This document shows, piece after piece, positions 37,176-48,208 of a DNA stretch of 64,000 bases. Both the position numbers and the translations under genes were made by a program. This DNA is from Dallia pectoralis (taxonomy: Eukaryota; Chordata; Actinopteri; Esociformes; Umbridae): the NCBI GenBank assembly GCA_029465975.1, contig CM055738.1, positions 6,440,833 through 6,504,832 of the forward strand, in the 5' to 3' direction. Position 1 is the first letter of the stretch; the number at the start of each line of letters is the position of its first letter. The notes beneath the pieces are model-generated. The model did no database searches, was not told where the DNA came from, and saw nothing but the letters and a program-made list of their open reading frames with translations.

Positions 37176-40100
37176 GTTTAATAAAAATATGACCACAAAA
37201 CCTACGATTCATCGTGAAACACTCTGAAGGGCATTTGACGGTAGAAAGACAGCCTGAATAAAATGTTAGTCTTGTCACGCGTCTCCACTGGAGAAGCAAA
37301 CAAGGGGTCATGGTCAGAGTGGGGTCATGGTCAGAGTGTGGTCGCACATTTAACCCGTTTAATCCAGTTTTACTGCCGGATGCGGTCAACGGTCTAAGAG
37401 CAATGAGACCGCGACTGTCTTAGAGAGGTGAAAGCCAGGATCCCTTGTCGCTTTTAATCAGGTGAAGACCGGAGTTAGCATCTGGGGTAGCGGCTACGCT
37501 AGCAATTAGAGCATCTAACCAATAACCAACATGATGCTGGATCCAAACACAGAGGCGGCGTGGAGTTGATTTCTCCTGAGAAAGACAGTTACCCCTAATT
37601 CACTACCCCGGTCCCTGACAGCGTCCCTATAAGATACTGAATCCACTTAGAATAGCACAACTTAAAGTACTACTGTTGCATCACTCTCCCGTTTGTGTGT
37701 TATTCGGGAAAACCAATTAATGCACCTCAAAAAGATGTGGTATTATGCAACGCTTTAACACGCCCTTCGGGTCCATATTAGTAGAAAGATAAAACAATTA
37801 TTCAAAAATACAAATTCAATGATACACTGTTTGTTCCGTTTGACGGGACATCGAAAAGCTTAATCTGAGCAGGGCTGTTTACAGATGTAAGATGTACATG
37901 GGTTTTTTATCTGCCTCTTTCCAGCTGTTAGGGGTTTTCTATGTTCCGCATGATGTCATTAGTCTCTTTTACCAGAGTTCTGATTAGGAGATAATTTAAT
38001 AATTACTCTTCCATCTGCTCCTTTGTGTTGCGTTCGTACCACTGTTACAATCGGCGTAATTGTGTTAAACAGAGATTTGCATTGTGTCAGACAGTGTGAG
38101 TTTGTGACTTCTCTCATTGTGAGAAAATGCACAGGATGAAGAAAGGATAAGAGAATGAGATCAGAAGTACCTTATTTTGCTAAAAACATTTAGACAAACC
38201 ACAAAAATGTTCACTTGGGGGTAGATATACAGATAGTGGTGAGTAAAATACGGACAAACACGGACAGAAAAACAGACACATGATTATACAACAGTTGATG
38301 AGGATATAAGGGTAACAGGATGTGTGGTGAGTGTGTCCTATACATTTGTGCACTTTATGCACACGCATTTAGATTAAACTCGGGATGAATTTGGTCTTTT
38401 CCATTTGATCCATGTGACACACTGGCTGTTGAGAGAGTGACTTCACCCGAGAAAGGCAGAGGTTTTAAAGTACGTGAAGCGTGTTGACCGTGTTATGAGC
38501 TCTCCTGTGTGATGTCAAAACCATCACACATTCTGTCTGCGCGTGACTCCGTAAGAGGTATCCTTCACTTCAAATGTGTCAGATGCTGTTGAAAGCATTA
38601 ATTACACACTTCACTGAGTTCCTTCTGTCCTTTTACCCCTGGCATTAGGCCGGTAATATAAAATCCACGTTTGGTGGTAACCGTCGAATACGTTCCAACA
38701 AAAGGCTTAAGCTAACAGGAAATGGATCGTCCCATATTAACAGTGCAAAGGTTACTTGGGGCTTACAAAAGGTCACAAAGGGAAGAATTAAGCCAGAAGC
38801 AGCTTTAGGAGGGCAAATCTACATAGACAATTAACAGTTACGTATATTGATCTAAGAGATGAGGTCTCCCCCTAGAGGATTACGTCAGGGAGTGATGAAC
38901 GGAATACCCAGCGTTTGGTGGAAAACTTTGACTCGGGGCGAAACAGGAAGCTGATCACTGTAAGGTCGATATAGATGTTCATGGTTTTGACACGGTCTAA
39001 TGAAGCATTCTGCTGGTCTTTCTTGTAAGCGGCGAGTTTAGACTTTGTGACGATGACAACGTTGCTCGATGAAGATATGCAATAATATGTCCCTTAAAAA
39101 ATCGGTTAAATATTTGTCTGCAACTGCTAACATCGAAGACCACAAGTATGTTCGGGTTTTGTCTGACTTCTAACTGTGGGAGGCAGCTGCACTTATGATT
39201 CATTTGAGGTATCAACGAGAGACCATGATCTTCTGAGATACAAAGTCTTAGCTATCCCCACGGAGAAGACAACGTTGAAAAGACCATTCAAATTATTTCG
39301 GTTTTAAGATTCTGAAACTCTGTCTTCCTCTGAAAGTTGTACACTCTTTTCAGTCCGGGTTGAAATCTTCCAGGAGATTTCCGACTGCCCGTGAGAACTG
39401 CATCATGGGACCAGGTGTTTATTTCCAGATTGTGGCGTACAGCCAGTGCTCCCAGGGCCCAGCAGGTTCCTGCATCACCATTTGCGATGGTTGGGTAGGA
39501 TGCCATAGACGGTTGACTTATCCTGCGGCGCTCTAGTGACTCCTTGTGGCCGGTTAGATGCAGACATGTTCTGTCGTGGTATTTGCCATCTCTTCACCAA
39601 TAGCATAGTGTCCGTGATAATTGGATTTTACCATTGAGACAGCTAGTGCAATACCTACAGCCAAATAAGAAGTGTCGCGTCATAAAATCACGTGTGAGTA
39701 CTTTTAAAACTGCTTATGGTTACTTCCATTTGTACCTCCACACGCTGGAGCCGATCCAACGCAAGCGTTAGCACGCTCAGCCCTCTAATATGTAGTGCGT
39801 AATTGTATAGCAGACGAGAGCTCCCGAATTTCATTAGATATCCTGTCACTTCTCTCAGGTGTAGTGAGTAATGAAGCCTCCCCGTGCTGAGTACTGACAT
39901 GGCACATTTCACAGCAACCACAGATTAATCCAGTACAGTGAACGAGAAAATGATGCCTCGGCTGAGGTTTTCCAGCAGTTACCTCCTTTAATTGAGTTAC
40001 AGGACGAAACATTGATCATCCTCTCACAGCTGCATTGACATGTGATGGGTCTCATGGGATTTGCTGGTGCCGCTCCTTCCGCCTTGCACAACGGCCAAAA

Positions 40101-40364
40101 AAACTGCCCAATCGGTTGGCTGGGAAAATAATACGAGGGACTGGGCAGGAAGACAACCCTCGTCAACTTGAAAGGCCAACAGGTGTTCGGTGAATGTTGA
40201 AAACCCCCTGGATTTTATGAGATTTTTGGCAACTGGAGTGATGTTCTTGCTCTCTCCGAGATCAACCGTCGGCTTTCTAAATGGTGAACCGTCAGATGCT
40301 CCACCACACCCACTTTGGGCTACGGCGTCTCCAGATCGGCATGCCATCCATCTGTGCAACGTGT
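37176..40364. other. Unique non-coding DNA, conserved-element-like at ~39780-40010
   Basis: 37300-37345 holds a 17-bp doublet (GGGGTCATGGTCAGAGT twice). 39780-40010 is evenly complex, repeat-free and dense in short transcription-factor-like cores, such as CAGATTAATCCAGTACAGTG and AATTTCATTAGATATCC; it is a conserved non-coding candidate. Minus-strand frames at 39785-40392 have no recognisable domain. Nothing else is identified. Confidence 0.35.
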
Positions 40365-40866
40365 TCATCACTGTCTTCACCGTGTGCTCCAATAAGTGGT
40401 GTCCACCAAGGCTCAGTTCTAGACCCTCTTCTTTTCAACGTATACAAAGTCCCTCTTCTCTGTCTTTGTCCTCACAAGGTCTCTCTTATTGCTGTAATGC
40501 GGATATGACTCAAAGACTTGACGTGTTCTGCCTCTTCCAGCACCCAGGAGGCTTCATGCACTGTATATAAAGCGTGTCAAGCATTCTCAGTTTGGATGTC
40601 TGCCCACTACCTCAAGGTTAACTTCACCCACTCCCAGGAAATATCTAGTATCCACTACTCAGAATGTGAAGAGTATTGGTGTGGCCCTGGCTGTCAACAT
40701 GTCATTTTCTTAAAGATTGAGAAGCAATGAGTTCCTGCTTATCTGGAGAATACATCATCTCTTCTACACAGTAAGTCGAGCTAAGGCACTTGGCATTTCC
40801 TATTTCGAACTTCTGAAACTCTCTGTTACCATCAAACTAGTGCAACCTTTTATTGCTTTTCTGCAC
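40365..40866 (+). mobile_element. L2-like LINE reverse-transcriptase remnant
   Basis: Two reverse-transcriptase landmarks appear in neighbouring frames. One is ISGVHQGSVLDPLLFNVY (about 40392-40446), the G-V-x-Q-G-S-x-L-x-P-x-L-F block of L2/CR1-type enzymes. The other is VWMSAHYLKVNFTHSQEI (about 40590-40645), matching the WM..N.LKLN..KTE region downstream of the catalytic aspartates. The catalytic-loop part between them is lost and frames are broken. The remnant ends where the 33-bp array begins. Confidence 0.7.
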
Positions 40867-40867
40867 A

Positions 40868-41300
40868 ATCTGAATATGTTCGTGGTTGTATCACCTGTCT
40901 ATCTGAATATGTATGTGGTTGTATCACCTGTCTATCTGAATATGTATGTGGTTGTATCACCTGTCTATCTGAATATGTATGTGGTTGTATCACCTGTCTA
41001 TCTGAATATGTATGTGGTTGTATCACCTGTCTATCTGAATATGTATGTGGTTGTATCACCTGTCTATCTGAATATGTATGTGGTTGTATCACCTGTCTAT
41101 CTGAATGTGTTCGTGGTTGTATCACCTGTCTATCTGAATATGTATGTGGTTGTATCACCTGTCTATCTGAATATGTATGTGGTTGTATCACCTGTCTATC
41201 TGAATATGTATGTGGTTGTATCACCTGTCTATCTGAATATGTATGTGGTTGTATCACCTGTCTATCTGAATGTGTTCGTGGTTGTATCACCTATCTTTAG
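40868..41300. repeat. 33-bp minisatellite, ~13 copies
   Basis: Unit CTGAATATGTATGTGGTTGT followed by ATCACCTGTCTAT; two or three units carry a GTGTTCGTGG variant (about 40873, 41104 and 41269). 33 is a multiple of three, so an 11-residue peptide repeat stays open on both strands. The variant units at the edges and middle mark amplification steps. The array starts directly at the end of an L2 remnant. Confidence 0.97.
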
Positions 41301-43772
41301 TTAATGAAATGAATATGTCAAACCAGTAGATATATTCTGTTTACGTATATATATCCTTTGTGGCAGACACTGAAGTCTTCCTACCGAATATAACATTGAC
41401 TGCAGCGGGGTAATGACTATGGTTTCCTAGCCGCGGGATATTCGGCTTCTAAATAATAGGTTCTGACTCTTTGTTCCAGACAGAACATGACTGCTCAACC
41501 AAGGAAAACGCTGACAGAAATATACTGGATGCATTTCTGTCATACCTATAGGCCAGTGGTGCCTGGATGTCTCATAAGGGCACCTTCCCCCCGCTCAGTT
41601 GGCCATAATACAGTCCCTTGGATGACTCCCACTGACCTTTTCTTAGCACCAATGCTAAATGTCAGCTCCACTGGCAATCTGGACCTGTATATAATTATAA
41701 CCAGTTGTTAATTTATGCATTCAAGTTCTGTGAAGCCTGAAGCAGGTTTAAATACCTTGTCGAATATATTGTTATTTATTTGTCTGGATGCGTGTACTGC
41801 AGCCAGGCACTTAACCACGAACTGAACCTGACCAGAACCACAATCCCAGAACCAGCGAGCTGAACTATCTATGGTTTTCTCCCGGAGAAACCGCACACTT
41901 CTGCCCAGGTCGTTTCTGTAAATAACAATATATCCCCAGTAGACCCGGCTGGCAAAGATTGTTTTTAAGAAAACCTTTTCATGACGGACCTCTTGACACT
42001 TTTCCTTGGCTGTCCCATTTCATTGGGTCGGTCCAGACACAGCTGGACACATATCAAAAGGAATAAAGATCCCTAGTCCCTTTGCGGTGTGTGCTTTCCC
42101 CGTACTTCCCACGGTTCCCGTGGTGCCGTCTCTATAACGTCTAGCGGAGTCCTATAGACTCCTTTAACTGGAGAAGAGATACTTCAGAAGTCAAAGGTGA
42201 AATAGAAAGGAGAGGACGGGGAAAGAGGGGAGACAGCCATGCCTCTGGTTATTCATTAGGAACGTGCTTTAATTAGCGCAAGACAAAAAACGGGGCGAAA
42301 TGTGATATGGGATGCGTAGACCCGGCATTCATTGTCGCTGATGTGTCCCTCGTCGTGTACTTCGGGGTTAATTAGCATGGCTTATTCATGCTCAAAATCT
42401 ATCTGAGTGGCAGGACATTCAACGTCCTCGGCCGTTTCCCTACAGGGCAGAATGAGTGTGTCTGTCTGCGAGGCAGAGGTCTAAAAATGGAAAAAACTTC
42501 CCTCTCTTTCCCTATTATGAGGGAATTAAGATAAAAATGTCTGCCGGCATCTCCCAGCGCGGCGCTTTATTAATGCATCTTAATGAGACTTGACAGACAG
42601 TTATTGAGGGACCCAGCTTTTTTAACACCCACGGTGTTTTGGTTCCTCCAGTCTGTTCTGTCTTGTCTTTCCAGAAACTGGAAACAAATCTGCGTTGTTG
42701 TTTACTTGATTATTGATGTTGTGGGATTCTGAGAGTGGCAGATGGCTAATTGAGGATGCAGACAGTGGATCACTGAGTCCCACTGGATCAGTATTGGGGA
42801 GTACACAACAACAACATCAACAAGATCAATAAAAAAACACCCACAACATAAATATTAAAGAAACATGGGAAATTAGAACATTAGGTACGTTTCAGTAGGT
42901 TCTGTAAGTAAAATATGACTTTATTGTTAATTAACGCAACAGGTTTTTTCTCATGTGTGGTTGCACAGGACATTATGTACATAATGTTTTTTACAGCAAA
43001 AATCTCATCAATACGAACATTGTGCAATTTACACCACCCAGAGTGCAACGATCGTTCATTTCTCCAAAACAAAAGACTGACAGACAAGTGATTAAACCCT
43101 ATTGTTTCCTGTATATGAAGTGCTCTTCGATATATAACAGAGTATAAGACACGACAACATAAATAATTAGACAGTGTTGTTATTGTGGCTTAGATTAATG
43201 TTTGGACACAGTGTCAACACATTGAGTGTTTCTACCGTATTCTGTCATGGAGTGAAGTTCTTATATCGTTGAGCTCACCAAGAGCAATTCTTTTTAGTAG
43301 GGAGTTGGATATCTTGTTTTATTGAACTGAAGGAAGAATGAGATACAAACAATATTCCTGGCACTCAAATCCCAGTTCCCCCATGCACATCAGTAGAATG
43401 AAGTATATTCAGTAAAAGATGCGTGAAGACAATATAAAGGTTTCAGAAACACCCAAAATTAAAATTCCAGCAAACTTCAGTGTGGAAGCGTCAACAGAAA
43501 GATCTGCCTGGAATGTTTCTGTTTAATTTCTTGCTTCCAGTATTGCTACTTTTCCTGCTTTGTTAACTTTGCACTGGAGTTCGGTTTATGGAGATGCATT
43601 CTTTTCATGCCAAGGATATCCTCGCGGCAAATTATCTCACTGTACAAAAAGAGCTCATCAAGTCTACAGCAAATGGGAGATTTGTGTCCATTGTTCATAA
43701 TTACACATTGGGAGAGTCAATGATGAAGATGTGCCTTCTGATGCACATTCCTCAAATAATCTGCTTGTACTG
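41301..43772. other. Unique non-coding DNA, conserved-element-like at ~42240-42610
   Basis: 42240-42610 is repeat-free with balanced composition. It contains several homeodomain-type cores in CpG-containing context (GTGCTTTAATTAGCGCAAG at about 42265, GGGGTTAATTAGCATGGC at about 42364, GCGCTTTATTAATGCATC at about 42560), typical of developmental enhancers. The rest shows no gene or repeat. Confidence 0.38.
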
Positions 43773-44244
43773 AACCAGGTATCACTGAACCAGGTATCAC
43801 TGAACCAGGTATCACTGAACCAGGTATCACTGAACCAGGTATTACTGTACCAGGTATCACTCAACCAGGTATCACTCAACCAGGTATCACTCTACCAGGT
43901 ATCACTGAACCAGGTATCACTCAACCAGGTATCACTAAACCAGGTATCACTGAACCAGGTATCACTGAACCAGGTATCACTGAACCAGGTATCACTGAAC
44001 CAGGTATCACTCAACCAGGTATCACTCAACCAGGTATCACTCAACCAGGTATCACTAAACCAGGTATCACTGAACCAGGTATCACTGAACCAGGTATCAC
44101 TCAACCAGGTATCACTCAACCAGGTATCACTCAACCAGGTATCACTAAACCAGGTATCACTCAACCAGGTATCACTAAACCAGGTATCACTGAACCAGGT
44201 ATCACTCAACCAGGAATCACTAAACCAAGTATCACTCAACCAAG
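43773..44244. repeat. 15-bp minisatellite, left part (~31 copies)
   Basis: ACCAGGTATCACTGA units with a variable three-state position (ACTGA, ACTCA, ACTAA). The period of 15 keeps both strands open, giving a 5-residue peptide repeat. The array is cut by the Ty3/gypsy element at 44245 and resumes at 52349. The last four bases, CAAG (44241-44244), are the left copy of the target-site duplication. Confidence 0.98.
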
Positions 44245-45141
44245 TGTAACCCTGTCAATTTTGCCCCAATAAAGTCCTGAAGTGATCTTTAATGCAAGCA
44301 TTTAAATAAGGTGCAATGTCTAGTTCGCCACTAGGTGGCAGTGCACTATGAAACGTTCTTCTTCTGCTGTTCTGGAAAAATCGGTCTTTTTTCCTGGAAA
44401 AGTCTGCAGAGAAACGGGAGATAGAGCAGTAGTAAATATTAAGATTTAAATAGATTTATAAACTAAATATAACCTCAAGGTTGAATTAAATTAGAATTAG
44501 AAGACACCCGTTGAAACCAAAGTTATCTCGTGGATTACAGTGGACTGAAAGGAAAAAAACAGTCTGGCTATCTACAATAGCAGTGTATGTTACCCCACAG
44601 GCTGTTTTTTTTCCCGGAGGCTTCTTCTGGTCTCGGATCCCCGGTGTTCTTTCCACTACAGCTGGATTCCTCTCTGCTCGCCCTGGTGCCTGGTTCCCTG
44701 GTCCACTGCCTCATCTAACAGCGCTGCAACGGTTCCGTTGGGTGGTAGACATGGACGCTAAGTATTGAAGGGGTGGTTGGACAGTTATAATATCTGAGTG
44801 CACTCAGGGGTAACTAGTTTATTTTGAGAGGTTTCTTTTTTTTTTGTTTTGTTTCATGAGATCTCGTAAGTTGTAGCCGATTTGTTAACATTGATGGTAC
44901 TACTGCTGTGTGAACTGAACTGAATATTGTACCTTGGTTGAGAAAATAAGGAAAATAGATGGAATAATAATTGCATTTAAACTTTATTCTGTTGTCTTGT
45001 GCTTCCTTTGGAGTGGAGTCTATGAGTCCTCTGACCATATGATTAGTACATAACCAATCTCCTCATCGAATCTAGATTTAGATAACTCCTACAATAGATT
45101 ATCAGCCTGCCTATAAGCAGAACTACCACCGTAGGGTTACA
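44245..45141 (+). repeat. 5' LTR (897 bp)
   Basis: Begins TGTAACCCT and ends AGGGTTACA, a perfect 9-bp terminal inverted repeat. Compared with the 3' LTR it has GAAGTGATC instead of GAAGTTATC (near 44283) and an extra 7 bp in GCCCTGGTGCCTGGTTCC (near 44690), otherwise identical by eye. A TTTATAAA at 44455-44462 is a plausible TATA box. An AATAAA occurs at 44268-44273, upstream of it, so the polyadenylation signal actually used is not clear. Confidence 0.96.
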
Positions 45142-45145
45142 GTTG

Positions 45146-45163
45146 TGGCGAGCCAGCCAGGAG
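45146..45163 (+). promoter_or_regulatory. Primer-binding site, complementary to tRNA-Arg(ACG)
   Basis: TGGCGAGCCAGCCAGGAG lies 4 nt after the LTR. It is the reverse complement of the 3' end of vertebrate tRNA-Arg(ACG) including CCA (...CTCCTGGCTGGCTCG-CCA, from general knowledge) over all 18 nt. It would prime minus-strand DNA synthesis. Confidence 0.85.
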
Positions 45164-45229
45164 ATTGGTACAGTGTGTAAAAACGACTCCACCCAAAGCT
45201 GAAGTACACTAAGATCACGTTGCTGCAAA

Positions 45230-46910
45230 ATGGAACTTTGCAATCAGTTTAGGATGCATGGGCTTAGTAGTCTATATGTCACCGGCATAGACGAAGCCTA
45301 TTCTGATGATGACATTACCGAGTTCTTTAAAGTTAACGGGGACATTAAGAAAGTAGTCAGAGTCCCCGATGACCCAGAACAACCCAGAGGCCGTGCACTC
45401 ATTGAATACACAGCAGAGCGAGTAATATCCAGACTCGACCCAATACAATTAGGTAGCTTGCCCAGTCCCAATGATCCAGCAGTTACCTGGTGTGTCAAGA
45501 CAGTCCGTGAGCTATGCCAAGAAGAGCTCGGACGAGAACTCGCTCAGAAATGTTTAGCTGAATTGAGTTCTCTTGCTGAAATTAGTAAAGCTGGCTTTTG
45601 GGGAGCACTTCAAGGTGAACTGCAGAGTGCCCTGCCCCATGCAGAACTTGCCCCCCCGCAAAGCCCAGATACTCAGCTACAGCCCTCTGACAATCCTGTT
45701 GCTATCTCCATAGATGGTAGCAGTGCAGATGGCAATATGCAAACCAACCATGATATTGCTAATCCAATTAATGCAGCCACCCGCACCATCCCAACTACTG
45801 CTACATGGAACCCAATTCTTGATGAAGGCACAGTCAACCCACCTCATGTCCAAAAAGTTATTGTTGAACATTTCATCCGCGGTGACTCCACACCGTCTAG
45901 CTATAGTCAAAGCAGGATCCGTACATTCTCCGGGCGGCTGCCAAAACCAAATGGAGAAGTTGATTATGATTCCTGGCGTACTCAGGTAGACCTACTTCTT
46001 AAGGATGTGTCTGTCTCTGGTCCGCAGAAAGTAAGGAGAATATTGAGAGCCTCCTCAGCCCAGCGGCGGACATTGTTAAGCCGCTTGGGACAAATGCAAC
46101 ACCTCAAGCTTACCTCACCCAGCTTGAGTCAGCATTTGGAGTGGTTGAAGATGGAGAGGAGTTATTTGCTACCTTCCTGGGCTCTAACCAAAACTCAGGT
46201 GAAAAACCCTCTGTCTATTTAAGCCGTCTCCAGACTCTCCTCACCAAAGCCGTAACCAGAGGAGGAGTTTCAGCTGCAGAGTCTGACATGTACTTGCTCC
46301 GGCAGTTCTGTAGGGGGTGCTGGGACCAGAGTCTGATCATAGGCCTGCAGCTCGAACACAGGAGACCCAATCCCCCACATTTCCAGAATTGTTGTTGCTT
46401 TTGAGAACGGAGGAGGATAGGAGAGCAGCAAAGATGGATCGCATGAAAAAGCACCTTGGAAGCATGAAAGCTGCTGCACATGTTCATTCAGTTATAAACA
46501 TGCCAGTATTCGACCCTGAAGCTTACCCCACTACAACAAAGGAACACGAGACAGATTCTAGACTAGAAAAGGAAGTTGCAGAGTTGAGGATGCAGGTTGC
46601 AAAACTGATACAGCAAGGAGAGAGGGGAGAAGGGCATAAGGGAGTGCAGAGCCGTCTAGCTCAAAGTGGACCGCCTGCTAAGACTGAAAGTTTACTCGTG
46701 CAAGCTTCAAATAGGGACTCAAACCCCCAATCTCCAACACCACCTAAGCCCTGGTTCTGTTTTAAATGTGGGGGTGATGGCCACATCGCTGCAAAGTGCA
46801 CTTTTGAACCCAATCCAGGCCTCGTCCGGAAAAAGAATGCAGAGCTCAAAGAAAAACGGAGCAAATTCTGGGCCAGGCAGGCGGCAACCAAAACATCTTT
46901 AAACTTCTAG
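45230..46910 (+). pseudogene. gag: gag: RRM-like domain, PNMA-type capsid, CCHC knuckle; two frameshifts
   Basis: The structural protein of the retrotransposon. It starts at ATG 45230 in good context (CAAAATGG). Residues ~12-65 have a beta-alpha-beta RRM-like layout: SSLYVTGI as first strand, an acidic helix, and RGRALIEY as an RNP1-like strand. The capsid begins near residue 230 (IRTFSGRLPKPNGEVDYDSW), the block typical of PNMA/ZCCHC12-family proteins and the fish gypsy elements they resemble. It continues in the next frame with AYLTQLESAFGVVEDGEELF and ends with a CCHC zinc knuckle, C-F-K-C-x4-H-x4-C, at 46758-46799. The frame changes near 46045 and again near 46371-46380 (a C5 run), each equal to loss of one base. 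The stop TAG is at 46908-46910, directly after the slippery heptamer. Confidence 0.88.
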
Positions 46911-46958
46911 AGGCTCCTGCCTTGGGGCGACCAGGAGCTGAGGACAAAGAATGTCCCA
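46898..46958 (+). promoter_or_regulatory. -1 ribosomal frameshift signal between gag and pol
   Basis: In the Gag frame the sequence reads T TTA AAC at 46898-46904, a canonical X-XXY-YYZ slippery heptamer in the right phase; the Gag stop TAG follows one codon later. Slipping back one base enters the pol frame, which is open from there on. After a 7-nt spacer, GGCTCCTG (46912-46919) can pair with CAGGAGCT (46932-46939) in an 8-bp stem (one G-U) with a 12-nt loop. Loop bases TGGGG (46923-46927) can pair with TCCCA (46954-46958), allowing an H-type pseudoknot. Heptamer, spacing and stem are seen directly; the pseudoknot and function are inference. Confidence 0.75.
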
Positions 46959-48208
46959 TAGCAATGATTCACAATGAGTGCCCTTCTGAAAGCAGTAGTT
47001 CTTCTGGCTGCAAATTGCCACCTGGACTTGTGGGGCCTCGTTGCACTTCAAACATCTCTGTTGAAGACATGAAATGTGATGCAATTCTCGACACAGGATC
47101 CCAAGTAACAACAATTTCAGAAACTTTTCATTCTAAATACATGTCAAACTTACCTGTTCAGTCGATACACAATCTTCTCGAGGTCGAAGGGGCTGGGGGT
47201 CAAGCAGTGCCTTACCTGGGGTATGTGGAAGCCCACTTAACCTTCCCTGAGAATGTTACTGGAACGGAAGAGCAAATGTCTGTTTTAGCACTCATTGTCC
47301 CTGAAAACCAGTTCAATAGCAATATTCCTATCTTAATTGGCACAAATGTCTTGCTCAAGTTATACCAGCGTGGAATAGGTTATGACAAATCCGAGTTTCT
47401 CAGAAGATCAGACAGTTTTGCAGTACTGCTCCAACATGTGGCCCGAGTACGTGAAAGTGAAGCTAGAGCTTGTCCAGTGAAATTGCACGGAGGAAAGCCC
47501 ATTCCTATCCCGGCAAGACACAAAATGTATCTTTTTGGAGACGTTAGAGTTGGAAAAGCCAATCCTAATATGACATTTGTCGTTGAATCCCCTGAAACTT
47601 CCTCCCTGCCGGGTGGGCTGTTCATTCAGTGTGCACTAATAAACATAAACACAAGAGCTTCAACCAAGATCCCTGTAGTCCTCAGCAACATCACAGATCA
47701 CACTGTCACCCTACCTCCAAGGTGTGTTATTGGTGAAGTGTCTGCAGTTCAAAGTGTGATGCCCATGACCCCCTCTGCACAAGTTGATTCACAAACATCA
47801 GATGGCAAACCTTCCTTCAATCTGGATGACTCCCCAATGCCAGAGGAGTGGAAAATACGCATTCGGGATAAGCTGAACTCCATTCCTGGGATCTTTGCGC
47901 TTGATGAGCTGTCATTTGGCCATACCACTGCCGTAAAACATACCATCCGTCTGCAGGACGAGACACCCTTCAAAGAAAGATCCAGGCCGATACACCCAAG
48001 CGATCGAGAAGCTGTCAGACAACATCTTAGAGAGCTTTTGGACGCTAGTGTAATACGGGAATCCGAGAGTCCCTTTGCATCCCCAGTGGTTGTCGTGAAA
48101 AAGAAAACGGAAAGATCAGACTATGCATCGACTATAGGAAGCTTAACAGTCGCACTATTAAGGATGCTTATGCTCTTCCTAACATCGAGGAGACATTTTC
48201 AGCCCTGA
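46905..48208 (+). pseudogene. pol: pol, first part: aspartic protease and start of reverse transcriptase
   Basis: Read in the -1 frame relative to Gag. The retropepsin active site is A-I-L-D-T-G-S-Q-V (catalytic Asp codon 47090-47092), in the usual hydrophobic-hydrophobic-D-T-G-S context. The flap and second half follow, including YLGYVEAHLTF and NIPILIGTNVL. A linker rich in Pro and Ser leads to the reverse-transcriptase N-terminus: HTIRLQDETPFKERSRPIHP, then VRQHLRELLDASVIRESESP and FASPVVVVKKK. Within the A-rich run at about 48096-48107 the frame is lost by what amounts to one missing base. The rest of this frame to 48208 is nonsense, while the reverse transcriptase continues one frame over. 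Confidence 0.88.

Noticed and set aside
40717..41304. 195-codon open frame with 11-residue repeats
   Set aside because: Product of a 33-bp tandem array whose period is a multiple of three; both strands are open and there is no flanking gene structure.
43731..44249. 172-codon and opposite-strand 115-codon frames with 5-residue repeats
   Set aside because: Frames of the 15-bp minisatellite; they end inside the LTR insertion.
45230..46910. Host PNMA or ZCCHC12-type gene
   Set aside because: It lies between two near-identical LTRs with primer-binding site, pol and polypurine tract, so it is the Gag of a retrotransposon, not a domesticated gene.
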